A stretch of 16,823 bases of DNA. Origin: Candidatus Omnitrophota bacterium. GTDB lineage: Bacteria; Ratteibacteria; UBA8468; B48-G9; DSTR01. The translations under genes were made by a program, and so were the position numbers. A model generated the notes under the pieces. It saw only the letters and a program-made list of their open reading frames with translations, was not told where the DNA came from and did not search any database. Positions 1 to 6,715 of the stretch are shown piece by piece; the stretch's first letter is position 1; each line of letters begins with the position of its first letter. Location: contig JAMWDF010000031.1 of NCBI GenBank assembly GCA_023818865.1, forward strand, positions 1 through 16,823, read 5' to 3'.

Positions 1-322
1 AGATGTTACGGCTGGGTTGAGTGAACAAGGGATTCTTTTGGTCAATACAGCCCACGACCCGGACCAAATCAGAGAAAAGATTAACTTCCCGGGAAGAATC
101 TGCACGGTGGATGCCTCCCGAATTGCTATAGAAACCATTGGCAGCAACATTCCTAATACTCCGATGATGGGCGCCTTGGTTAGAGCCAAACCCATCCTTT
201 CCTTGGAGGACTTACTGGAAGATACGCGAAAAAAACTTCAGGTAAAGTTTCGCCACCGACCAGAGATTATTGAGGGCAACCTAAAAGCCATTGAACGGGC
301 CTATCAGGAGATGAAAGGATGA
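1..322 (+). CDS. porC: Pyruvate:ferredoxin oxidoreductase gamma subunit, 5'-truncated by window edge
   Basis: C-terminal 106 residues of the gamma subunit of a 2-oxoacid:ferredoxin oxidoreductase, which helps form the enzyme that interconverts pyruvate + CoA with acetyl-CoA + CO2 using ferredoxin. The frame is open from base 2, reading DVTAGLSEQG before the first possible internal start (TTG at 17), so the gene begins outside the window and TTG is not its start. Family hallmarks are visible: ILLVNT, an FPGR..TVDA segment, the IPNTPMMGALV stretch and the EGNL.AI.RAY C-terminus. The stop overlaps the next start as ATGA, so it is translationally coupled to porD. The gamma-delta-alpha-beta order is the usual one for four-subunit enzymes of archaea and deep-branching anaerobic bacteria. 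Pyruvate rather than branched-chain oxoacid specificity is inferred mainly from PorB. Confidence 0.93.
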   Translation, partial: DVTAGLSEQGILLVNTAHDPDQIREKINFPGRICTVDASRIAIETIGSNIPNTPMMGALVRAKPILSLEDLLEDTRKKLQVKFRHRPEIIEGNLKAIERAYQEMKG

Positions 323-612
323 AAACCGCAGAAGAGAAAAAATCTACCTGGAAAGAATTACCAGAGGGTGATGTACTTGAGGGAGCCAGTTCCCTCCAGT
401 TCAAGACCGGTAACTGGAGAAGTATCCGGCCTGTTCATCACCCGGAAAAGTGTATTCACTGCCTCCTTTGCTGGATTGCCTGCCCAGATAGTGCTATCAA
501 AGTGAAAGACGGGCGCTTCCAGACAATTGACTATGATTATTGTAAGGGCTGCGGCATCTGCAGCCATGAATGTCCCAAAAAAGCAATTGAGATGGTTCCC
601 GAAAAGAAGTGA
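319..612 (+). CDS. porD: Pyruvate:ferredoxin oxidoreductase delta subunit, 2[4Fe-4S] ferredoxin-like
   Basis: A 97-residue electron-transfer subunit carrying two [4Fe-4S] clusters that pass electrons from the catalytic subunits to soluble ferredoxin. Two complete CxxCxxCxxxC motifs are visible: Cys45/48/51/55 and Cys75/78/81/85. The N-terminal TGNWRSIRPV segment and the DYDYCKGCGIC run are typical of PorD and separate it from a generic ferredoxin. The ATG at 319 overlaps the porC stop by 4 nt, with AAAGG just upstream. It is 25 nt before the preferred porA start, within one operon. All eight cluster ligands are intact. Confidence 0.95.
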   Translation: MKTAEEKKSTWKELPEGDVLEGASSLQFKTGNWRSIRPVHHPEKCIHCLLCWIACPDSAIKVKDGRFQTIDYDYCKGCGICSHECPKKAIEMVPEKK

Positions 613-637
613 ATTTAACTGACAGAAGGGAGTGGCT

Positions 638-1837
638 ATGTCTCAGGAAGAGAAAAAAGTAGCCAAGACAGGAAACGAAGCCTTTGCTGAAGCGATGCGC
701 CAGATTAACCCAGATGTGGTCGCAGCTTACCCCATTACCCCAGCGACGGAAATTGTCCAAATATTCTCCCAGTTCGTGGCTGACGGAATGGTCAAGACAG
801 AATTTGTCCCGGCTGAAAGCGAACATAGCGCCATGAGCGCCTGTATTGGCGCTAGTGCCTGTGGAGCCAGAGCCATGACTGGCACTTCGGCTCAAGGTTT
901 AGCTCTAATGTGGGAGATGCTTTATATCGCCGCTGGTTTGAGACTTCCTATTGTCATGGCAGTAGTGAACCGGGCTCTCTCTGCCCCGATTAACATCCAC
1001 TGTGACCATTCTGATACCATGGGAGCTAGGGATAGTGGCTGGATACAAATTTTCTCTGAAAATGTCCAGGAAGCTTATGATAATCTGATCCAGGCAGTGC
1101 GAATTGCTGAACACCCAGATGTTTGTCTGCCGGTGATGGTGACCACCGACGGTTTCATCCTCAGCCACTGTTTGGAAACCCTGGCGATGCTCTCGGATGA
1201 ACAGGTGAGTCAGTTTGTCGGTCCGGTTCCTAACCGAACCGACCTTCTTTCTTCCCTAGAGAAGAACCAGCCAATTACTATCGGAGCCCTTGATTTGCAA
1301 GATTACTATTTTGAACACCGGCGTCAAGTAGCAGAAGCTATGGTCAAAGCAAAAAGAGTAATCGCCCTAATCGGGGACGAATTCGCTAAATTGTCTGGTC
1401 GTCACTACAGCTTTGTTGAGCCGTACAGATTAGAAGAAGCAGAAGCGGCAGTGGTGGTCATGGGCTCAAGCACTGGCACGGCCAAAGAAGTAGTTGATTC
1501 CCTCCGGGCCTCAGGTAAGAAAGTCGGGTTGTTAAAAATCAGGGTTTTCCGACCATTTCCGGAAGAAGAAATAGTTAAGGCTCTTGGCAAGGTTAAGGTG
1601 GTCGGCATAATGGACCGGGCTGACGGTCTGAACGCGGTTTCTGGGCCCCTGTACCCGGAAATAGCCGCTGCCTTCTATCATCATCAGTCGCGTCCCCAAC
1701 TGCTTGACTTCATTTACGGTTTGGGTGGCCGAGATGTCCCACCAAGAGATATTGAGACCATCTTTTCCGACCTGTTAGAAGTCACTTCTAGCGGAAAAAG
1801 AAATTTTACGGTGAAATACATCGGGGTTAGAGAATAA
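638..1837 (+). CDS. porA: Pyruvate:ferredoxin oxidoreductase alpha subunit
   Basis: A 399-residue alpha subunit, which together with PorB forms the thiamine-diphosphate active site. Visible landmarks are YPITPATEI near residues 30-38, ESEHSAMSACIGA near 60-72, GTSAQGLALM, the HSDTMGARDSGW block and, further on, the beta-strand-rich domain with VVVMGSSTGTAKE. Length agrees with four-subunit enzymes (about 390-400). I place the start at ATG 638, because a good Shine-Dalgarno AGAAGGGAG lies 5-7 nt upstream. An in-frame GTG at 632 would add two residues but sits inside that ribosome site. Third gene of the porCDAB operon. Family membership is certain; pyruvate as substrate is probable, not proven. 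Confidence 0.95.
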   Translation: MSQEEKKVAKTGNEAFAEAMRQINPDVVAAYPITPATEIVQIFSQFVADGMVKTEFVPAESEHSAMSACIGASACGARAMTGTSAQGLALMWEMLYIAAGLRLPIVMAVVNRALSAPINIHCDHSDTMGARDSGWIQIFSENVQEAYDNLIQAVRIAEHPDVCLPVMVTTDGFILSHCLETLAMLSDEQVSQFVGPVPNRTDLLSSLEKNQPITIGALDLQDYYFEHRRQVAEAMVKAKRVIALIGDEFAKLSGRHYSFVEPYRLEEAEAAVVVMGSSTGTAKEVVDSLRASGKKVGLLKIRVFRPFPEEEIVKALGKVKVVGIMDRADGLNAVSGPLYPEIAAAFYHHQSRPQLLDFIYGLGGRDVPPRDIETIFSDLLEVTSSGKRNFTVKYIGVRE

Positions 1838-1850
1838 GGAGGAAAAAGAT

Positions 1851-2774
1851 ATGCCCACTTTAAAACAACTGGCTAGCCGGAAGGAACTTTTTGTCTCCGG
1901 GCACCGTCTTTGTCCTGGCTGTGGAGCTGGGGTTGTAGCCAGACAGGTAATGATGGCTATAGATAAACCAGTGGTGGTGGGGTGCGCCACTGGATGTCTG
2001 GAGGTATCCTCAACTATTTTCCCCTATTCTGCCTGGAATACTCCCTGGCTTCATTCGGCCTTTGAGAATGTCGCGGCAACAATCAGCGGTGCTGTCGCCG
2101 CCTATGAGAGCCTTAAAAGACAGGGCCGAATCCACCAGGAAGCGGTCTTCGTTGCCTTCGGCGGAGACGGAGGAACCTATGACATTGGTTTACAGGCTCT
2201 CTCTGGAGCAGCCGAAAGAGGCCATCGCCTGCTTTATGTCTGTTATAACAACCAGGCTTATATGAACACTGGCATTCAGAGGTCATCCGCCACGCCTCTC
2301 GGTGCCCATACTACCACCTCGCCGGCTGGTAAGGTCATTCCAGGCAAAGTTCAGTTTTCTAAAGATTTAGCCTCAATTATGGTAGCCCATAATATTCCCT
2401 ATGTGGCTACAGCCATCCCTGGTCGGTGGGCAGACCTGGTAGGTAAGGTGGAAAAAGCTGTTGCTTGCGGCGGCTTCGCTTTTATGGAAGTTCTTTCGCC
2501 CTGCCGGCTCGGCTGGCCCCATGACCCAGCTCTCACTTTAGAAATCACCAGAGTGGCGGCTGATACTTGCCTCTGGCCGTTATATGAAGTAATAGAAGGG
2601 AAATATCGGCTCACTTACCGGCCCAAAGAAAAAAAACCGGTCAGTGAATGGCTAAAACTCCAGCGCCGGTTCAGTCACCTGTTTAAACCAGAGAATGCCC
2701 ATCTTTTAGAGGAACTTCAGAAAGGGGTAGACATCCGCTGGGAATCCCTTCTTAAGAAATGCGAAGCAGCCTGA
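1851..2774 (+). CDS. porB: Pyruvate:ferredoxin oxidoreductase beta subunit (TPP-binding)
   Basis: A 307-residue beta subunit that binds thiamine diphosphate/Mg2+ and one [4Fe-4S] cluster. The cluster ligands expected in the family are present: Cys21 and Cys24 (CPGCGAG), Cys49 and Cys218. The TPP motif begins at GGDGGTYDIG (104-113) and continues to NNQAYMNTG (133-141), where most relatives have DNEAYMNTG. FPYSAWNTPWLHSAFENVAAT (58-77 region) resembles pyruvate rather than 2-oxoisovalerate enzymes. The start is well fixed by AAGGAGG 8 nt upstream. The gene ends the operon and converges on the DUF72 gene, with only 11 bp between stop codons and no clear terminator. Confidence 0.95.
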   Translation: MPTLKQLASRKELFVSGHRLCPGCGAGVVARQVMMAIDKPVVVGCATGCLEVSSTIFPYSAWNTPWLHSAFENVAATISGAVAAYESLKRQGRIHQEAVFVAFGGDGGTYDIGLQALSGAAERGHRLLYVCYNNQAYMNTGIQRSSATPLGAHTTTSPAGKVIPGKVQFSKDLASIMVAHNIPYVATAIPGRWADLVGKVEKAVACGGFAFMEVLSPCRLGWPHDPALTLEITRVAADTCLWPLYEVIEGKYRLTYRPKEKKPVSEWLKLQRRFSHLFKPENAHLLEELQKGVDIRWESLLKKCEAA

Positions 2775-2785
2775 TCAGACCAACA

Positions 2786-3697
2786 TTAGAAGAGACTTTC
2801 GGGAAATTCAGAGACGGTTTCCCCTCTTAGCAACGCTTTTAACCTGATAGCGTTTCGCATTGCCTGGCCGGCGTGGCAGTTATTGAACATAACAAACACA
2901 CTGTTGTCCGGGAAAGCCCTGATAACCTCCACGAATTGCTGAAGTTCCTCATCTGAGTAAAGATAGTCATATCGGAGAGAACTGGTCACTCCAGAAAGAT
3001 GCCACTTAGCCAAGTTTCGGCCATGTAATCTCAAGTAAACAACATCAGTGGTAGCTCCTGGAATAAAGGGAATCGTGGTGTCATCTGTCAACTGAGGTTC
3101 ATCCGCAGAAATATAGGTAATTTTATTTGCCTTAAGAAAAGAAAAAACCTCGGCTCGACTGTCTTCTCTTAACCAGGAAGCATGCCGGAATTCCACCCCG
3201 ATATTCAGGTCAGGAAGCATACTCTGACAGGTCAGAAGGTGCTCCAGACTGGAGCGACTGCAGCGGAACCATGGCGGAAACTGGAAGACTACCAGTCCCA
3301 ACTTTCCCGCCTGACTCAGCGGAAGAAGTGCCTGGTGAAACCAACCAGCAATCTCTTTAACTATTCCTGGATCATGAACAAAAGTGTAAGGTCGGTCTCT
3401 CTCGGATTCGGGAAGGGCCTCTCGGAGAGAAGCTGGGAGGCTTTGGGGATTAACATTATGACCAGTCAAGGCCGCGTAAGCCTTCACATGAAAGAGAAAG
3501 TTTTCTGGGGTGCGTTCAACCCAAAGTCGGGTAGTCTCAGGGCCAGGAATAGCATAGTAAGTAGCGTCAACTTCTACTGTATCAAAAAGACTAGCATAAT
3601 AGGCTAGTCTGGCCGCCGCACTTTTAACCTTCTTGGGATAAAAACCACTTTCCAAAGTGGAGCGGTCAGCCCAGGAACAGGTACCCACTCTAACCAT
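2786..3697 (-). CDS. DUF72 (YecE-like) TIM-barrel protein
   Basis: A member of the DUF72/YecE family, a widespread TIM-barrel-like family of unknown biochemical role. Recognisable conserved segments, in order: VRVGTCSWAD at the N-terminus, VEVDATYYAIP, FLFHVKAYAALTGH, VVFQFPPWF, GVEFRHASW, VYLRLHGRN and VFVMFNNCHAGQAMRNA. Length about 303, as usual for the family. I prefer ATG at 3697 (MVRVGTCSW), because the family normally starts one or two residues before that strand; a TTG at 3715 would add six residues. It begins within 30 nt of the xseB stop, so it is probably the last gene of an xseA-xseB-DUF72 transcript. The neighbourhood hints at a nucleic-acid role but does not show one. Confidence 0.88.
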   Translation of the reverse strand: MVRVGTCSWADRSTLESGFYPKKVKSAAARLAYYASLFDTVEVDATYYAIPGPETTRLWVERTPENFLFHVKAYAALTGHNVNPQSLPASLREALPESERDRPYTFVHDPGIVKEIAGWFHQALLPLSQAGKLGLVVFQFPPWFRCSRSSLEHLLTCQSMLPDLNIGVEFRHASWLREDSRAEVFSFLKANKITYISADEPQLTDDTTIPFIPGATTDVVYLRLHGRNLAKWHLSGVTSSLRYDYLYSDEELQQFVEVIRAFPDNSVFVMFNNCHAGQAMRNAIRLKALLRGETVSEFPESLF

Positions 3698-3724
3698 AGA
3701 TTCATCCCAGGGCAATGAAAAACT

Positions 3725-3946
3725 TTAGCCTTCCGGAGATGGCGCTTCTGATTTCTCGTCCAGATCAGTTAGAATCTTAGTAACTTCTGTTTCGGTTTTC
3801 TTCAACCTGTCCTGACACCATTTAATCAGAAAGGAGGCTCTTTTCACCTTGGCAGTTAACATATCCACATCCACACTCTGGGATTCAATCTCTTCCACAA
3901 TCTTTTGTAATTCTTCCAGGGCCTGAGTATAGGTAATCTTTTCCAT
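3725..3946 (-). CDS. xseB: Exodeoxyribonuclease VII small subunit
   Basis: A 73-residue small subunit of exonuclease VII, which degrades single-stranded DNA from both ends as a complex with XseA. The fold is a helical hairpin. Family signature residues are visible: the TYTQALEELQKIVEEIES opening helix, then VDVDMLTAKVKRASFLIKWCQDRL, where the usual motif is L....K...L...C...L. The start ATG has a good GAGAGGTGA ribosome site. It overlaps the 3' end of xseA by 62 nt in another frame, an unusually deep overlap that probably couples synthesis of the two subunits. Confidence 0.93.
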   Translation of the reverse strand: MEKITYTQALEELQKIVEEIESQSVDVDMLTAKVKRASFLIKWCQDRLKKTETEVTKILTDLDEKSEAPSPEG

Positions 3947-5324
3947 GGCTCACCTCTCTCTTATGTTCATTCTGCTGATCTTTCCCTGGCTCTACCTTAT
4001 TGACCCTCGCGGTAAACTCCCCTTGATATAACCGGGTGACAACTATATCCTCAGGGCTCAAAACTCCTGCTTGTTTCACTAATTTCCCCTGAAAATAAGT
4101 GAGACTGTATCCTCTTTCTAACACCTTTGTCGGGTCTAACAGGCTCAGTCGTTCAAAATCGTGTTTTAGCCTTTCCTTTTCTCTTTCCATCAGTAACCGC
4201 GTCAGGTCGGTCAAGCGAACCAGCTGAAACTGAAGACAATGGGACTGAGTCAAGAATATGGTTCGGACGCTTGACCCAAGCCTGGCCTTAGTGACGGCTA
4301 ATATATTGACTGGTCCGTGAAGAGCGGCCATTGTCCCTGTCTGTAACTGGCGACCCAGTTGCTCCAGTTGCTGACAATGCCATCTCAGGAGAGCATCACT
4401 TCCTTCCTTAATTTCCTTCTTGAGTTCATCCACCTCTTGATCAAAATTTCTTACCTGCTGGACCAGAAAATCAGCCACCGCGGTGGGGGTGATAAAACTC
4501 TGCCAAGCAACCTGGTTAATTACTGGCTGGTCTCGCTCATGGCCGATGCCAACCAGCACCGGAAGCGGACACAAAGCCACTTCTTTCGCCAAACGGTAAC
4601 TGTCAAAAACATGGAGATCTACCTCTGAACCGCCGCCCCGAAGGAAAATAATTACGTCAAAGTCAGCCGGCTGTTGTTTGATCAGGCTTAAAGAAAAAAG
4701 CAGAGAGTTCTCCGCCTGTTCCCCCTGCACAAAAGCCGGGAAAAAAGTGATTTTGAAACTGTACCCATAAAGATTTTTCCTCAGTCGGTCAAGAAAGTCA
4801 CCAAGACCGGCTGCACTTTCTGAACTGATCACCGCCAGCCTCTGGGGAACGAGAGGAAAGGGAAGTTGCTTGTTTTTTTCAATCAACCCTTCCCTGGTTA
4901 GCTTTTCAATCGTCTCCTTTCTCTTCAGAGCCATTTCTCCCAAAGTAAATCTGACATCCACATCTTCTACATTGAAGCTCAACCCATAAACCTCGTGATA
5001 GTTAACCCGGCCAATCATCAAAATCTTCAGGCCAGCCTGTAAGTCAACTCCAGCCTCCTGGAGAAACTTCCTTCTTATCAAGGAGAACCTTTCCGCCCAG
5101 ATTATTCCCCTTATTTGAGCAATGACCTTTTCCTCCTGTTTTTCCACCAGTTCCAAGTAGGCATGCCCTGATTTGTTATTGACATTAATTCTGGCAATTT
5201 CTCCAATGACATTAAGTGATTTGGGGATAACTGTTAAAGCCTCACTGATGATTTGCGCTAACTCATACAGGGTAAGAACCTTCTCCCGGCAAAACTCAGG
5301 CTTTCCAGAGAAAGGTAGTTCCAC
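3885..5324 (-). CDS. xseA: Exodeoxyribonuclease VII large subunit
   Basis: A 479-residue catalytic subunit of exonuclease VII. It has an N-terminal OB-fold (about 15-125, including VIGEIARINVN...GHAYLEL and VYGLSFNVEDVD), then the nuclease domain with VISSESAAGLGDFLDRL (165-181), FLRGGGSEVDLHVFD (227-241), GIGHERDQPV (259-268) and TPTAVADFL, then a long coiled-coil region and the C-terminal LERGYSL strand. The family norm at the nuclease motif is GHE.D, which is kept. The only usable start is GTG at 5324. It has no Shine-Dalgarno and lies directly at the expected transcription start of the promoter at 5332-5360. About 40 residues after GEFTARVNKV form a tail that covers the start of xseB; it looks like read-through into xseB rather than a conserved domain. 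Confidence 0.93.
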   Translation of the reverse strand: MELPFSGKPEFCREKVLTLYELAQIISEALTVIPKSLNVIGEIARINVNNKSGHAYLELVEKQEEKVIAQIRGIIWAERFSLIRRKFLQEAGVDLQAGLKILMIGRVNYHEVYGLSFNVEDVDVRFTLGEMALKRKETIEKLTREGLIEKNKQLPFPLVPQRLAVISSESAAGLGDFLDRLRKNLYGYSFKITFFPAFVQGEQAENSLLFSLSLIKQQPADFDVIIFLRGGGSEVDLHVFDSYRLAKEVALCPLPVLVGIGHERDQPVINQVAWQSFITPTAVADFLVQQVRNFDQEVDELKKEIKEGSDALLRWHCQQLEQLGRQLQTGTMAALHGPVNILAVTKARLGSSVRTIFLTQSHCLQFQLVRLTDLTRLLMEREKERLKHDFERLSLLDPTKVLERGYSLTYFQGKLVKQAGVLSPEDIVVTRLYQGEFTARVNKVEPGKDQQNEHKREVSHGKDYLYSGPGRITKDCGRD

Positions 5325-5331
5325 AAGCTAA

Positions 5332-5360
5332 ATTTTACGTTTTCACCCTGTTTTTGTAAA
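5332..5360 (-). promoter_or_regulatory. Predicted sigma70-type promoter of xseA operon
   Basis: On the minus strand: TTTACA (5360-5355, 5/6 to the -35 consensus), a 17-nt spacer, then TAAAAT (5337-5332, 5/6 to the -10). The expected transcription start is about 5325, next to the GTG start at 5324, which would give a leaderless message. The -35 hexamer occupies the same bases as that of the divergent promoter. Confidence 0.6.
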
Positions 5361-5382
5361 GAACCAGGTTATACGATATAAT
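5354..5382 (+). promoter_or_regulatory. Predicted sigma70-type promoter of the phosphofructokinase gene
   Basis: TTGTAA (5354-5359), a 17-nt spacer, then a perfect TATAAT (5377-5382). The predicted start near 5389 leaves a leader of about 15 nt, which holds the AAGGGGG ribosome site before ATG 5404. It shares its -35 bases with the opposite xseA promoter, so the two cannot easily be occupied at once. Confidence 0.75.
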
Positions 5383-5403
5383 TTGTAAAACAAGGGGGTA
5401 AGA

Positions 5404-6633
5404 ATGGCCGGAAAACTGAAAGGTAACATGTTAATCGCCCAGAGTGGTGGACCTACGGTGGTAATCAACCAAAGTCTGGTTGGCGCAATTATGGAAGCAA
5501 AGAAACATCCTGAAATCCAGGGTATTTACGGTGCCCTCAATGGTATCAAAGGAGTACTGAAAGAGTCGTTTGTTAACCTTCGGAAAGAGCCTGTTTCCAC
5601 CCTAAGGGCAGTAGCCAGAACGCCATCCTCTGCTCTGGGTACCGTCAGGCAAAAACCATCAAACGAAGAATGCGAAAAAATCTTTCAGATTCTCATGCGC
5701 TATGATATCCGTTACTTCTTTTATATCGGAGGCAATGATTCAGCGGAAACAACTTTTATCTTGAACGAAAACGCTAAAAGGGTAAATTATGAGTTTCGCT
5801 GTTTCCACATACCCAAAACGATTGATAATGATCTTCGGGAAAATGACCACACCCCTGGTTATGGAAGCGCGGCCAGATTCGTTGCTTTGGCAATCATGGG
5901 AGACAATCTGGATAATCTGGCTCTCCCGGGTGTAAAAATAGACGTGATCATGGGCCGACACGCCGGGTTTTTGACCGCTGCCTCAGCTCTTGCCCGGCAG
6001 TACCAAGATGATGGTCCCCATCTCATCTATCTACCAGAAAGAGCCTTTTCCTTGGAACAATTTTTGTCCGATGTCCAAACAGTCTATTCCCGACTCGGTC
6101 GGTGTGTAGTGGCTGTTTCCGAAGGCATATGCGATGCCGACAACACTCCTATTGTGGTAAAACTCTTGGGCGACGACCGTGACTCCTTCAATAACCCTCA
6201 GTTGAGCGGTACCGGTGCGCTGGGTGACGCCCTGGCTCGCGCCGTCAAGGAAAAAACAAAAATATCTCGAGTAAGAGCAGATACTTTTGGGTATCTTCAG
6301 CGCTCATTCCCAGAAGTCATTTCCGAGGTAGATGCTAAGGAAGCCAGAGAAGTCGCTGAAATGGCGGTAAAGACAGCGGTAAAGGCTGACAGCGATGGTT
6401 CCGTGGCTATCCGCCGCCTACCTGGGAAAAAGTATCGGGTGACTTACGAGATTGTCCCGCTAGCCAGTGTGGCCAAAGAAACAAGGCATATGCCTGATGA
6501 ATTTATCAATCTTCAAGGGAATGATATTACTGAAAAATTCCTTGATTATGCCCGGCCACTGGTTGGTCAATTACCTAAGATGGCTAGGCTAAAAAAATAT
6601 CCGGTAAGACAGTTGCCGGAAAAGAAAGTTTGA
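5404..6633 (+). CDS. pfp: Phosphofructokinase, pyrophosphate-dependent type
   Basis: A 409-residue member of the PfkA superfamily that phosphorylates fructose 6-phosphate in glycolysis. Visible motifs: QSGGPTVVINQSL (13-25), GGNDS (109-113), PKTIDND (137-143), MGRHAGFLTA (183-192) and PERAF (211-215). Two positions predict pyrophosphate rather than ATP as phosphoryl donor. ATP enzymes have Gly at the second residue after GG (GGDGS) and Gly in PGTIDND; here these are Asp112 and Lys138. The residue before Asp112 is Asn instead of the usual Asp, a variant I associate with a subgroup of bacterial PFKs. The reaction would then be reversible and spare ATP, which suits an anaerobe with PFOR. The ATG follows AAGGGGG. 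htrA follows 82 nt later. Confidence 0.88.
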   Translation: MAGKLKGNMLIAQSGGPTVVINQSLVGAIMEAKKHPEIQGIYGALNGIKGVLKESFVNLRKEPVSTLRAVARTPSSALGTVRQKPSNEECEKIFQILMRYDIRYFFYIGGNDSAETTFILNENAKRVNYEFRCFHIPKTIDNDLRENDHTPGYGSAARFVALAIMGDNLDNLALPGVKIDVIMGRHAGFLTAASALARQYQDDGPHLIYLPERAFSLEQFLSDVQTVYSRLGRCVVAVSEGICDADNTPIVVKLLGDDRDSFNNPQLSGTGALGDALARAVKEKTKISRVRADTFGYLQRSFPEVISEVDAKEAREVAEMAVKTAVKADSDGSVAIRRLPGKKYRVTYEIVPLASVAKETRHMPDEFINLQGNDITEKFLDYARPLVGQLPKMARLKKYPVRQLPEKKV

Positions 6634-6638
6634 ATCAA

Positions 6639-6668
6639 CTAAACAACTATTGCTTCTCCAGCATCTAA
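6639..6668 (+). promoter_or_regulatory. Weak candidate ECF-type promoter upstream of htrA
   Basis: CTAAAC (6639-6644), a 17-nt spacer, then CATCTAA (6662-6668). This resembles the TTAAAC-N16-CGTCTAA element before the ECF sigma gene at 12157, but with one mismatch in the -10 core and one extra spacer base. No convincing sigma70 promoter is seen in this gap. Speculative. Confidence 0.25.
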
Positions 6669-6677
6669 TAATTTGTC

Positions 6678-6697
6678 AACCGGTGAGGTTACCGGTT
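6678..6697 (+). repeat. Perfect inverted repeat in the htrA leader
   Basis: AACCGGT (6678-6684), a 6-nt loop GAGGTT, then ACCGGTT (6691-6697). It lies just upstream of the htrA ribosome site AAGGAGG. It is not followed by a T-tract, so it is not a terminator. It could be a protein-binding operator or an RNA hairpin near the ribosome site. Confidence 0.5.
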
Positions 6698-6715
6698 TAA
6701 CCCAAGGAGGGCATA

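Noticed and set aside
638..2774. 2-oxoisovalerate (VOR) or 2-oxoglutarate oxidoreductase instead of PFOR
   Set aside because: The beta subunit segments around FPYSAW and the NNQAYMNTGIQRS region look like pyruvate enzymes. The four-subunit order alone cannot exclude VOR, so substrate certainty is left below family certainty.
2801..2823. GGGAAA...TTTCCC inverted repeat near the porB/DUF72 convergent ends as a terminator
   Set aside because: Only 6 bp with an 11-nt loop, inside the DUF72 coding end, and no T-run follows on either strand.
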